DNA of 64,000 nucleotides from a bacterium (GTDB lineage Bacteria > Desulfobacterota > Binatia > DP-6). Positions 26,391 through 34,659 of this stretch are shown here, in pieces (positions within the stretch are counted from its first letter, which is position 1; the number at the start of each line of letters is the position of its first letter). Location: assembly GCA_026129405.1 (NCBI GenBank), contig JAHCID010000001.1, forward strand, positions 651,237-715,236. The letters are read 5' to 3'. Under the pieces are notes generated by a model, which saw only the letters and a list, made by a program, of their open reading frames with translations, did no database searches and was not told the DNA's origin. A program made the translations under genes and the position numbers.

Positions 26391-26837
26391 ATGCGATTCG
26401 TCATCACCGCCGGGCGCGGCGAGGGCCCGAGCGATTCCGAGCGGCCGCTCGACGAGGCCATGCTCGTCGCCTACATGCGCTTCAACGAGGAGATGCACCG
26501 GGCCGGCATCCTGGTCGCGTCCGAGGGGCTCAACCCGGCGGCGTCGGGGGCGCGGGTCGTGGCCTCGGGCGGGACGCGCCGCGTCCTCGACGGGCCGTTC
26601 GCCGAGTCGAAGGAGCTGGTCGGCGGGTTCTACGTCGTCGACGTCGACTCGCTCGACGAGGCGATCGCGTGGGCGCTGCGCTGCCCGGTGGGGATGGGCA
26701 CGGACGACGTGCTCGACGTGCGGCCGCTCACGGGCGCGTCGGACATCCCGCCCGAGGTGATGCGCATCATCCGGGAGGCGGCGCCGACGTGGAGCGCGTC
26801 GATGGAAGCGGAGCGCGGCCGGGGGGCAGGCGGATGA
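26391..26837 (+). CDS. YciI family protein
   Basis: 148 residues, with GAAGGAGGAC before ATG 26391. DGPFAESKELVGGFYVVDV followed by SLDEAIAWALRCP is the YCII/DGPF motif. The fold is a small dimeric alpha-beta barrel; function is mostly unknown, some act as lactonases or accompany sigma factors. A 178-base non-coding gap precedes it and holds no clear feature. Overlaps the GST start. Confidence 0.85.
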   Translation: MRFVITAGRGEGPSDSERPLDEAMLVAYMRFNEEMHRAGILVASEGLNPAASGARVVASGGTRRVLDGPFAESKELVGGFYVVDVDSLDEAIAWALRCPVGMGTDDVLDVRPLTGASDIPPEVMRIIREAAPTWSASMEAERGRGAGG

Positions 26838-27490
26838 CGCTCGCGCTCTATGCCCACCCCTTCTCGTCGTACTGCCAGAAGGTGCTGATCGCCCTCTACG
26901 AGAACGCCCTGCCCTTCGAGCTGCGGCTGCTCTCCGGCGCCGAGGACGAGATCCTCGCCGACTTCGCGGCCCGCTGGCCCCTCCAGCGCATGCCCATTCT
27001 CGTCGACGGCGACCGCACGGTCGTCGAGTCGTCGATCATCGTCGAGCACCTGGGCCTGCATCACCCCGGGCCGGTGCGCCTCGTGCCCGACGACGCGAAG
27101 GCCGCGCTGCTCGTGCGCACGATGGACCGCGTCTTCGACGACTACGTGATGACGCCGATGCAGCGCATCGTGTTCGACTTCATCCGTCCCGAGGACGCGC
27201 GCGATCCGCGCGGCGTCGCCGAGGCGCGCGCCCTGCTCGACACGGCCTACGCCTGGCTCGACGGCCACATGGCGGAGCGCGAGTGGGCGGCGGGCGGGTT
27301 CAGCCTGGCCGAGTGCGCGGCGGCGCCGGCGCTGCTCTACGCCGACTGGGTGCATCCCATCCCGGCGTCGCACGTGCACGCGCAGGCGTACCGGCGGCGG
27401 CTGCTGGCGCGGCCGTCGTTCGCGCGTGCGGTCGACGAGGCGCGGCCCTATCGCGGGTTCTTCCCGCCGGGCGCGCCGGACCGCGACTGA
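26834..27490 (+). CDS. Glutathione S-transferase
   Basis: 218 residues from ATG 26834 in the YciI stop. N-terminal thioredoxin fold YAHPFSSYCQKVLIALYEN, then MPILVDGDRTVVESSIIVEHL, with the GSH-binding Pro and Ser, and an all-alpha C-terminal half. The Ser/Cys in the first loop is the likely catalytic residue. It conjugates glutathione to electrophiles or shields against oxidants; the partner substrate is unknown. Coupled with YciI, so the two may act together. Confidence 0.85.
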   Translation: MTLALYAHPFSSYCQKVLIALYENALPFELRLLSGAEDEILADFAARWPLQRMPILVDGDRTVVESSIIVEHLGLHHPGPVRLVPDDAKAALLVRTMDRVFDDYVMTPMQRIVFDFIRPEDARDPRGVAEARALLDTAYAWLDGHMAEREWAAGGFSLAECAAAPALLYADWVHPIPASHVHAQAYRRRLLARPSFARAVDEARPYRGFFPPGAPDRD

Positions 27491-27495
27491 CGTCG

Positions 27496-28617
27496 CTACC
27501 GCCGGGCGAGGTCGGCGAACGGCACGACCTCTGCCTGCGGCGTCTCGACCGGCCCCTCGGCCAGCATGAAGCGCCAGAAGACGATGCCGTAGGTGCGCCC
27601 CTCGGTGTCGAGCCAGTTCGGGTGGCCGGGGTCGCGGTGCGCCAGCACGATGCGGAAGCTGCCGTCGGGCTCGAGCGCCGTCTGGGCACGGTTCCGCGAC
27701 GCGGGGCGGTTCGCGTAGTCGAGCGTCTGGAGGAAGCGGTTCCACAAGGAGACGTTCGCGCAGCGGCACGTCGGCCAGCGGCCGGTCATCACCAGGGCGT
27801 CGTCGGGACCGATGACGAAGGGCGCCATCGAATAGGTGACGTCGAAGGCGGCGAGGCCGAAGTTGCCGGGCGGCACCGGCGGCGGGAACTGGTTGGGGAC
27901 GAGCGACACGAACGGCGGCGGCGTCGAGTTGGCCATCGGCGGCTGGCCCAGGGTGCGGGCGCGCACGAACGTCGCCACGCGGCGGATGGCGCGCGCGATC
28001 GCGGCGTCGTCGGGCGGCGGCGGCGTGGGGCCGGGCTCGAGGCGGACGATCTCCATAGCCGCGTTGCGCGCGGGGTCGGCCGCCGCCGGTGTCGGGTTCT
28101 CGTAGTAGTGGCGCGTCGTGATGCGCGTCGCGCCTGGCTCGAGGCCGAGCCAGCCCCGCGCCTGGGGCGGGCCGCCCAGGCGGACCTCGAAGCGACCCTC
28201 GGCGTCGACGTCGAAGCCCGACTCGTTGATCACGCCGGCGGTGCGGCTCGCCATGCCGCCGTCCTCGGCGTCGCACTCGACGGTGATCGACACGTAGACC
28301 GCGCCGTCCATGCGGCCGCGCACGACGTAGACGTGCTCGGGGCTGACGGCGGCGTCGTGGTAGATCGCGTCGGCGTTGTCGCCGGTGAACTTCCGCGTCG
28401 GCGAGACGATGCGCTGGAAGCGCGGGCGCGCCGGGTCGGACTCGAAGAAGGTGGCGATGCCGCCTTCGAGCAGGTGCAGGATCGCGCGGTGGGCGCCGGT
28501 GACGTCCGCCTCGCCCATGAGGTTCCACTCGGCGCTGGCCCAGCGGCGGTCGACCTCGGCGAGCGTGTCCAGCAGCGCGCGGAAGGCGACGCGGGTCTCG
28601 GTCTGGATGTCGCTCAT
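27496..28617 (-). CDS. DUF1214 domain protein
   Basis: 373 residues. The start MSDIQTETRVAFRALLDTLAEVDRRW lies in the stop codon of the upstream sulfotransferase (TGATG). The C-terminal half (about residues 230-360) has the DUF1214 pattern: FDVTYSMAPFVIGPDDALVMTG, CRCANVSLWNRFLQTLDY and RIVLAHRDPGHPNWLDTEG. No signal peptide. Function unknown. Such proteins are often beside sulfotransferases or steroid-acting enzymes in actinobacteria and uncultured delta-like bacteria. Confidence 0.8.
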   Translation of the reverse strand: MSDIQTETRVAFRALLDTLAEVDRRWASAEWNLMGEADVTGAHRAILHLLEGGIATFFESDPARPRFQRIVSPTRKFTGDNADAIYHDAAVSPEHVYVVRGRMDGAVYVSITVECDAEDGGMASRTAGVINESGFDVDAEGRFEVRLGGPPQARGWLGLEPGATRITTRHYYENPTPAAADPARNAAMEIVRLEPGPTPPPPDDAAIARAIRRVATFVRARTLGQPPMANSTPPPFVSLVPNQFPPPVPPGNFGLAAFDVTYSMAPFVIGPDDALVMTGRWPTCRCANVSLWNRFLQTLDYANRPASRNRAQTALEPDGSFRIVLAHRDPGHPNWLDTEGRTYGIVFWRFMLAEGPVETPQAEVVPFADLARR

Positions 28618-29870
28618 CAGGAGCCCTCGAGCGCGACGCCGAAGTGCTCGACGTACGGTGCCAGGTCGGCGCGCAGCCCCGCCGCCGTCATGCCCCAGTC
28701 CTCGGGCGCGTACTGGTGCGTGCCGAACTTCCCCTTCGGCTTGTGGCGCAGGTAGGCGCGGACGCGCTCCGCGTGCTCGGGAGTGAGCGCGCGCCCCATG
28801 CCGGCGTAGGCGCGGGTCAGGGCGTCGACGGGGTCGCGCAGCAGGTGGCCGAAGTGGACGTCGACGAAGCGCTCCCGCCACGGGCTCGCCCGGCGCAGCT
28901 CGACGCTGTGATTGAGGCCGTAGAAGAACGCGGAGGCGATGGCCTGCACCAGTAGCGCGAGGTCGACGTGGTCGGTGCGCATCCACTGCACGAGCGCGGT
29001 GATGCTGGCCGTCGACGGCATCGTCTTCGCGGGATCGCGATGCGTCTGCACGATCCACGCGTCGGGATAGGTGGCGAACAGCGCCTCCAGCGTCATCAGG
29101 TGCCCGGGCGTCTTGAGGAGCCAGGTGCGCGCCGGCGCGCCGTGCTGGAGGACCTGGAGCAGGCGGCGGTGGAAGGCGTAGTTGACCTCGACGTCGGGCA
29201 TCCACGTGCCGACCGGCTGCGCGACCATCAGCCAGTGCGGGCCCGCGAACGAGGGCATGGTCAGCGTCACGCACTCGACGGGCAGGTCCGAGCGCAGCTC
29301 GTGCATCGCGGCGAACTCGGGCTGCACGTCGGTCCACAGCTCCTGCTCGCACTCGCTCCACGCCGGCCGCTCGGCCGCGTCGCGCGGCAGCGGGTGGAGG
29401 CCCTCCCAGGCGAGCGGCGCGCGCAGCGCCGGGTCGAGCGCGAGCAGCTCGAAGAGGATCGTGGTGCCCGAGCGGGCGGGGCCGGTGACGATCGTCGGCG
29501 CGACGATGCGCTCGCCGGCGATGGCGGGCTGCGCGACGAGCTCGCGACCGAGCAGCAGGCGCGTGCGTGCGGCGCGCACCAGCTCCTGGCGCGTCATCAG
29601 GCGACCGACGACGTGCATCGGCGCGGCGTCGAGCGCGCCGGCGAGCTGGGCGAAGCGCTCGCGCCACAGCGGGTCGCCGAAGTCGCCGGCGGGGCCGGGG
29701 CCGATCGACGCCTCGGCGTCGGCGAGCAGCGCGCCGGGATCGAACGGCACGATGCGTCGCGCGTCGCCGCCGACGGAGTCGGCCATGGCGTTCAGCCGTC
29801 GCACCCAGTCCGGGCGCCGGTAGCGCTCCGCCATCGCGCGGAGGCGCCCGCCATCGTGCTCCGCCAGCAT
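28617..29870 (-). CDS. Sulfotransferase family protein
   Basis: 417 residues. The P-loop-like 5'-phosphosulfate-binding element GPARSGTTILFELL (130-143) and the downstream 3'-phosphate motif THRDPAKTMPS identify a PAPS-type sulfotransferase (Sulfotransfer_3). It transfers sulfate to alcohols or amines. The ATG at 29870 or a later one at 29834 is the start. Translationally coupled to the DUF1214 gene, which likely acts on the same substrate. Confidence 0.85.
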   Translation of the reverse strand: MLAEHDGGRLRAMAERYRRPDWVRRLNAMADSVGGDARRIVPFDPGALLADAEASIGPGPAGDFGDPLWRERFAQLAGALDAAPMHVVGRLMTRQELVRAARTRLLLGRELVAQPAIAGERIVAPTIVTGPARSGTTILFELLALDPALRAPLAWEGLHPLPRDAAERPAWSECEQELWTDVQPEFAAMHELRSDLPVECVTLTMPSFAGPHWLMVAQPVGTWMPDVEVNYAFHRRLLQVLQHGAPARTWLLKTPGHLMTLEALFATYPDAWIVQTHRDPAKTMPSTASITALVQWMRTDHVDLALLVQAIASAFFYGLNHSVELRRASPWRERFVDVHFGHLLRDPVDALTRAYAGMGRALTPEHAERVRAYLRHKPKGKFGTHQYAPEDWGMTAAGLRADLAPYVEHFGVALEGS

Positions 29871-29935
29871 GGGCCGTCGCTACGCCAGTGGTCGGCGCAG
29901 CGTCAACCGCGGACGTCACGCGTCATCGCCGGGCG

Positions 29936-30919
29936 TCAGTCGTTGGCTGCGCCCTGCGCGATCCAGGTCGCGATCAGCGCCTGCTGGTGCGGCGGCAGCG
30001 GCGAGCGGTGCAGCGGCATCGGCGAGCCGACGAAGCACGGACCGCTGCCGGCGAGCTTGTGCATCAGGTAGCTGGTTTCCGGGCTGCCCGGAGCGACGCG
30101 CTGGGTGCCGGGGCACTCGCCGCTGCCGACGCCGACGAGATGGACCCACGACGACCCCGGGGAGAGGTCCAGGCCGACGGGCGCGAAGGCGCCGGTGTGA
30201 CAGACGGTGCAGTCGGCGTCGAAGATCGGCTGCACGTCGGCGGCGAAGCGCACCGTCCCCGCTATCGTCGTGCTGGTCGTCGAGGTCCCGGGAAGGGTCG
30301 ACGACGTCGTGCTCGTCGTGCTCGTGGTCGGCGGCGGCGAGAGCGCCGCGACGACCCCGGCGGCGACGGCGTTCATGGCTGCGCGGGTCGCCGGCGCGTC
30401 GGCGCTGGTGGCGCAGCTCCCCGGAGCGCCGGACTTGGCGAAGGCGCGTGCGAGCTTCGCGTCCGCGCGATCGAGACAGGCCGCGTCGGGCGGGCTTCCG
30501 GCCTGCACGCGAACGGCGCGGCAGCGCAGCGTCGCGCCGAGGTGGGCGCCGGCGGCCGTGCGCCGGCTGGAGGCGCACCGTCGGCCGGCGGCCGTGCCGC
30601 CGTCGCCGAGCTCCGTGTCGGCGAACGCGACCAGGCCGCCCAGGATGCCGGCGATCGCGGCCGTGTCACGGATCGTCGGACAGCCGCCGCGCGCCTCAGC
30701 CTTGGCGAACGTCTGCGCCTGCTTCGCCGTCGCCCGCGCGAGACAGGTCGCGTCCACGGACGTGCCGTTGCCCACGGCTCGTGCGCTGCATCTGGCGAAG
30801 GCGGCCGCCGTGCGGGCGGCCGCCTTCAGCTTCGCGGCCGTGCACTGCTGGTCCGGCGAGGCGGCGGCCACCTCGCCGGCCAGCACCAGCAGGAGGGCGA
30901 GACCCACTGGACCGTGCAC
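29936..30919 (-). CDS. Secreted Cys-repeat protein with c-type heme-like domain
   Basis: 327 residues from GTG 30919 (GTG 30907 is also possible), eight bases after the PhoX-type gene. Signal peptide, then two copies of an about 85-residue helical domain with paired cysteines (QQCTAAKLKAAAR...FARC, then RRCASSRRTAAGAH...CLDRAD), a Thr/Ser linker (PTTSTTSTTSS) and a cytochrome-like domain with CTVCH. The heme could bind to CTVCH; the distal ligand is not clear (SYLMHKL contains a Met). Likely an electron-transfer or surface protein. Confidence 0.75.
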   Translation of the reverse strand: MHGPVGLALLLVLAGEVAAASPDQQCTAAKLKAAARTAAAFARCSARAVGNGTSVDATCLARATAKQAQTFAKAEARGGCPTIRDTAAIAGILGGLVAFADTELGDGGTAAGRRCASSRRTAAGAHLGATLRCRAVRVQAGSPPDAACLDRADAKLARAFAKSGAPGSCATSADAPATRAAMNAVAAGVVAALSPPPTTSTTSTTSSTLPGTSTTSTTIAGTVRFAADVQPIFDADCTVCHTGAFAPVGLDLSPGSSWVHLVGVGSGECPGTQRVAPGSPETSYLMHKLAGSGPCFVGSPMPLHRSPLPPHQQALIATWIAQGAAND

Positions 30920-30927
30920 GGCGGGCC

Positions 30928-32547
30928 TCAGCCGAGCTTCGGATCGACGTAGAGCGCGAGCAGCTGCCCGCCCTCGACCAGCTCCGCGTCGGCGCTCACC
31001 TTGTGGACCTGGACGTCGAACAGGAACCAGCCCTTGCCGAGGAGATCCTCGGCGTCGATGAGGCCCGACGATTCCTCGTCCTGGGTGAGGAAGTCGGGGT
31101 TGCTCGGGATGCTGGCGTCGAAGAACCTCGGGTCGTGCTCCGCCACCTGGGTCAGCTTCGCCTTGGCGATGTCGTACATCCAGAGCTTCGCGAGACGCCC
31201 GTTGTTGCCCGGGTCCTCGTCCATCAGGATGCGGCCGCGGCGATCGATGGTGACGTTGTCGAGCATGCGATGGCCCTCGTCGCCCTTCAGCATGATCGTG
31301 AGCGTGCCGCCCTTCTCGGGTTTCTCGACGTTGTCGAAGCGGACCCGCCACAGCCGGCAGTTGGTCGTGAGGCTGGCGGTGGTGACGAAGTAGAAGTCGT
31401 GTTTCTTGCGCGGGTCCCAGGCGCCGTCCTCGACGCGCTGGAAGCGGCAGACCTTCTTGTCGATCGACTCCTGCTCGAGCTGGGCGGCGTTGGCGAAGCC
31501 GGAGACGTCGCCGCCCGGCCCGACCTCGACCAGCGTGAAGCGAGCCGAGCCGACGAAGCTCGTCGTGCCGAGGCCGTGGTCGTTGTGCTCGCCGAGGACG
31601 GTCGAGCCGTCGGTGCGCGTCACCCGGAGGCCGTAGAGCTTGCCGTTGGTGAGGCCGGCGGCCTCGACCGGGTGCCCGCCCTTCTGCTTCTCGCCGATGT
31701 AGACGTAGACCTCGCTCGGGTAGTCGGTCGCGTTCGGCGTCGAGGTCGGGAAGCCGTTGGCGCTCGAGTCGTCCAGGCACATGACGATCGTCTTGCGTTG
31801 GGCGCTGGGGCTCGCGACCGCGTTCTCCCACGCGAGGCGGCCGAAGCGCGGCAGCTCCCAGCTCTCGCCGGCGTGGGCGCCGGTGACGACGTGGGCCCAG
31901 GCGCGACCGTCGGTGGTCTCCTCGCCGTTCAGGAAGATGCGCTCGCGGGTGCCGTGGCTCTGGCTGCCGAACGCCTTCGCGCTCGCCAGGTCGGCGGAGC
32001 AGAACCGCTCCCACCGCGTGGTGCCCTGGAACCACCTCTTCTGCGTGCGGTCCCAGCGGTAGACGTGGTTCGGCGAGGGCGTGAGATCCGCGCCGGACGT
32101 GACCGCGAGCGTCTTCTTGTCGATCGTCCAGCGCGACACGAAGGCGCCGTTCGAGCCGTGCGCCCGGACCGCGCCCGGCGCGCCGCTGCTGATCTCGTGG
32201 TTCATGAGCAGGGTGATCTCGCCGCGCTTGCTCTGAAACGCGCCGAGGCCGTCGGGGATGCCGACCATGCGGTATCCGCCGACGCCGTCGCCGACTGTCA
32301 GGAGCGAGACGATCCGCACGCCGGCGACGCTCGGGATCATGTACGGCTCGGTGGTCGTGCTCGGGCCGACGTTGCCCGCGGCGTATGCCCTACGGGGTTG
32401 GAGCAGGGACGGGCCGAGCAGGAGCAGCGGCGCCGTCGCCATCGCACCCTTCAGGACGGTGCGGCGCGCGATGCCGGTTTGGGAAGTGGGTTCGTCGTCG
32501 GTCGTCTCCGTGGCAGAGTGGGCGTTGCCGGGAGTGTCGTCGTTCAT
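30928..32547 (-). CDS. PhoX-type (DUF839) secreted protein
   Basis: 539 residues with a twin-arginine signal (IARRTVLKGAMATAP) and a DUF839 beta-propeller. PhoX members are Ca/Fe-dependent alkaline phosphatases, but the family also includes proteins of unknown use. ITLLMNHEI, FLNGEETTDG and MLDNVTIDRRGRILMDEDPG are family motifs. GGAGGA precedes the ATG. Its stop is followed by the heme-domain protein, so the two are probably cotranscribed. A phosphatase role is likely, though the iron-sulfur/Ca ligands were not checked one by one. Confidence 0.82.
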   Translation of the reverse strand: MNDDTPGNAHSATETTDDEPTSQTGIARRTVLKGAMATAPLLLLGPSLLQPRRAYAAGNVGPSTTTEPYMIPSVAGVRIVSLLTVGDGVGGYRMVGIPDGLGAFQSKRGEITLLMNHEISSGAPGAVRAHGSNGAFVSRWTIDKKTLAVTSGADLTPSPNHVYRWDRTQKRWFQGTTRWERFCSADLASAKAFGSQSHGTRERIFLNGEETTDGRAWAHVVTGAHAGESWELPRFGRLAWENAVASPSAQRKTIVMCLDDSSANGFPTSTPNATDYPSEVYVYIGEKQKGGHPVEAAGLTNGKLYGLRVTRTDGSTVLGEHNDHGLGTTSFVGSARFTLVEVGPGGDVSGFANAAQLEQESIDKKVCRFQRVEDGAWDPRKKHDFYFVTTASLTTNCRLWRVRFDNVEKPEKGGTLTIMLKGDEGHRMLDNVTIDRRGRILMDEDPGNNGRLAKLWMYDIAKAKLTQVAEHDPRFFDASIPSNPDFLTQDEESSGLIDAEDLLGKGWFLFDVQVHKVSADAELVEGGQLLALYVDPKLG

Positions 32548-32596
32548 CTGTGCGTCCTCCTCGCACTCGCAGAGCGCGTGTCGCTGGCACGCAGAG

Positions 32597-32641
32597 ATGA
32601 CACACGGCGTTTACGTCCATGCGGTCGACGTCGTAAACGTC
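32597..32641. promoter_or_regulatory. Inverted repeat in PhoX/DUF2277 intergenic space
   Basis: CGTTTACG (32608-32615) and CGTAAACG (32632-32639) are inverted copies 16 bases apart, and GACGT/ACGTC flank the second arm. On the minus strand GTGTCAT (32603-32597) resembles a PhoB half-site, but the second half is missing. The whole 295-base gap (32548-32842) has no gene. Probably an operator for the PhoX-type gene, the DUF2277 gene, or both. Confidence 0.4.
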
Positions 32642-32842
32642 TCGTGACGATCGCCCGAGCGCTGCTCCGCCACGCGCGTCGGTCTGGCGAGCCCGGTCGC
32701 GAAGGCGCCGCCGATCGAGCCGCACGTCCGCCGCGATGCCCGGATCGGCGTTGCGGACGATCGTGGGTGTTTCGTCGATCCGCGCCGTCGCCGAACGACG
32801 TCTGATCGGAGAGACGATCCCGCAAACCGATAGGAGTCGCCC

Positions 32843-33115
32843 ATGTGTCGCAACATCCGGACCCTGTACAACTTCCAGCCGCCTGCCACCGACGGGGAGA
32901 TCCACGCGTCGGCGCTCCAGTTCGTGCGCAAGCTGAGCGGCTTCACGCACCCGTCGAAGGCGAACGAGGCGGCGTTCGAGCACGCCGTCCACGAGGTGAC
33001 ACGGGCCGCGCACCGGCTGCTCGACTCGCTGGTCACGACGTCGCCGCCGCGCGACCGCGAGGTCGAAGCCGCCAAGGCCCGCGCCCGCGCCACCGAGCGT
33101 TTTCGCACCCCGTGA
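32843..33115 (+). CDS. DUF2277 family protein
   Basis: 90 residues. MCRNIRTLYNFQPPATDGEI and LQFVRKLSGFTHPSKANE are the highly conserved DUF2277 sequence, and TTSPPRDREVEAAKARARA the C-terminus. Function unknown. A TAGGAG ribosome-binding site stands seven bases before ATG. Small cytosolic protein. The conserved Cys2 may be functional. Confidence 0.92.
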   Translation: MCRNIRTLYNFQPPATDGEIHASALQFVRKLSGFTHPSKANEAAFEHAVHEVTRAAHRLLDSLVTTSPPRDREVEAAKARARATERFRTP

Positions 33116-33160
33116 CCGCCGGCGCGCCCGTGGACTAGTCTCCCGCGCGTGGGAGACGCC

Positions 33161-33544
33161 ATGGGCCAGCCGAACGCGTTCACGTTCACGGGGCGCCTGC
33201 GCAGCCTGAAGTGCGCCCTCACCGGCATCCAGGTGATGATCCGCTCGCAACGCAACGCCTGGATCCACGCGGTGGCGACCGTGGTCGTGACCGCGCTCGG
33301 TCTCTGGCTCGGGCTGGGCGCCGGCGAGTGGTGCTGGATCGTCCTGGCGATCGTGTCGGTGTGGACGGCGGAGGCGCTCAACACGGCCTTCGAGTTCCTC
33401 ACCGACGTCGCCTCGCCCACCTTCCACCCGATCGCGGCGCACGCGAAGGACGTCGCCGCCGGCGCCGTGCTCCTGGCGGCGGCCGGCGCGCTCGTCATCG
33501 CGGTCCTGGTGCTCGGGCCGCACGTGCTGCACGCACTCGGGTGA
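33161..33544 (+). CDS. dgkA: Diacylglycerol kinase (undecaprenol kinase-type)
   Basis: 127 residues from ATG 33161 (GGGAGA upstream; GTG 33149 is possible). Three membrane helices, with the DgkA signature EALNTAFEFLTDV and the AKDVAAGAVLL motif on the third helix. It phosphorylates diacylglycerol or undecaprenol using ATP at the inner membrane. The N-terminal amphipathic helix (RLRSLKCALTGIQVMIRSQRN) is typical. Confidence 0.93.
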   Translation: MGQPNAFTFTGRLRSLKCALTGIQVMIRSQRNAWIHAVATVVVTALGLWLGLGAGEWCWIVLAIVSVWTAEALNTAFEFLTDVASPTFHPIAAHAKDVAAGAVLLAAAGALVIAVLVLGPHVLHALG

Positions 33545-33638
33545 CGGCGCCGGCGGCGTGACGGCGAGCGGGGCACGGCACCGGCGCGGTTGGCGTGCGT
33601 CGGCGGTCCGGCTACGACTCGGGGCCAGGAGGTTCCCC

Positions 33639-34046
33639 ATGGGCATGCAAGGCGGATGCTACTGCGGCGCGCTGCGCTACGAGGCGAGCGGCGCGGCGCT
33701 CTTCAAGGGCCAGTGTCACTGTCGCGAGTGCCAGTACATCTCGGGCGGCCATCCCAACGTCGTCATGGGCTTCACGGACGACGGCTTCGCCTACACGAAG
33801 GGGGCACCGAAGCAGTTCACGCGCCGCGACATCCCGAACGCCGTGACGCGCGACTTCTGCGGCGACTGCGGCACGCACATCATGACGCGCTCGCCGGGCT
33901 TCCCGGGCGTCACCATCCTGAAGGTCGGGACGCTCGACGATCCCGGCGTCTTCGGGGCACCCGAGATGGTGATCTTCACCGTCGACAAGCAGAGCTTCCA
34001 CCACGTCCCCGACGGCATCCCGGCGTTCGAGCGGACGCCCGGCTGA
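33639..34046 (+). CDS. GFA (glutathione-dependent formaldehyde-activating) family protein
   Basis: 135 residues from ATG 33639 with AGGAGG seven bases upstream. Zinc-binding cysteines are GGCYCGALRY, GQCHCRECQY and DFCGDCGTHI; this is the CENP-V/GFA fold. In Paracoccus it was tied to formaldehyde-glutathione adduct formation; other members have no proven role. A strong hairpin (34061-34088) lies after the stop. Confidence 0.9.
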   Translation: MGMQGGCYCGALRYEASGAALFKGQCHCRECQYISGGHPNVVMGFTDDGFAYTKGAPKQFTRRDIPNAVTRDFCGDCGTHIMTRSPGFPGVTILKVGTLDDPGVFGAPEMVIFTVDKQSFHHVPDGIPAFERTPG

Positions 34047-34060
34047 GCCACGGCGGTCGA

Positions 34061-34088
34061 CCCCTCGGGCGCGCGCTCGCCCGGGGGG
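34061..34088 (+). terminator. GC-rich hairpin after the GFA gene
   Basis: CCCCTCGGGCG (34061-34071), a 6-base loop and CGCCCGGGGGG (34078-34088) pair over 11 positions with one G-T wobble. No T-tract follows, so it may be a factor-independent terminator of the high-GC type or just a barrier to transcription. Confidence 0.45.
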
Positions 34089-34106
34089 ACCCCAAGGGGA
34101 GCCGAA

Positions 34107-34580
34107 ATGCAGCGGCCGATCACCGGCTTCACGACCGACGCGGAGGGCGACTGGGTCGCGCTCCTCGCCTGCGGGCATCCGCAGCACGTCCGGCATCGGC
34201 CGCCGTTCACCCTCCGTCCCTGGGTCGTCACCGAGGAGGGCCGTCGCAGCCGGCTCGGCGTCCCGCTCGACTGCGCGCGCTGCGACGCCTTCGAGATCCC
34301 CGCCGGCTTCGCGCCCTACAGGGAGACGCCGGTCTTCACCGAGGCGACGGTACCCGACGCCCTGCGCAGGGATCACACGACGCGGCCGGGCGTGTGGGCG
34401 CGGATCGTCGTGCACGAGGGGCGGCTGCGTTACGTGGTGGACGCGCTGGGCGTCGCGCGCGAGCTGTCGCCGGCGCAGCCGGGCGTCGTGCTGCCCGAGG
34501 TCGCGCATCACGTCGAGCCGCTCGGACCGGTGCGCTTCCAGGTCGAGTTCTGGCGTGCCTCCCGCAGAGAGCCCCGATGA
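34107..34580 (+). CDS. DUF3565-DUF1971 fusion protein
   Basis: 157 residues. The first 65 match DUF3565 (MQRPITGFTTDAEGDWVALL, CGHPQHVRHRPP, LDCARCD), the rest matches the DUF1971/TehB-like cupin-like domain (TPVFTEATVPDALRRDHTT, GVWARIVVHEGRLRYVV, HHVEPLGPVRFQVEF). DUF1971 proteins (YeaR-like) are linked to nitrate/nitrite response. The Cys/His residues of the first half may bind zinc. Function unknown. Confidence 0.82.
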   Translation: MQRPITGFTTDAEGDWVALLACGHPQHVRHRPPFTLRPWVVTEEGRRSRLGVPLDCARCDAFEIPAGFAPYRETPVFTEATVPDALRRDHTTRPGVWARIVVHEGRLRYVVDALGVARELSPAQPGVVLPEVAHHVEPLGPVRFQVEFWRASRREPR

Positions 34581-34659
34581 GGGCCCTCGCGCTGGCCTCG
34601 GGCTTCTGTGTCGCGGCGCCGCCGCATCCCGTGGCCTGGAGACGGTGGAGGCTGCCGGC

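Noticed and set aside
30255-30345. Repeat-rich Thr/Ser DNA as a possible repeat element
   Set aside because: It encodes the linker PTTSTTSTTSS of the heme protein in frame; simple codon repetition explains it.
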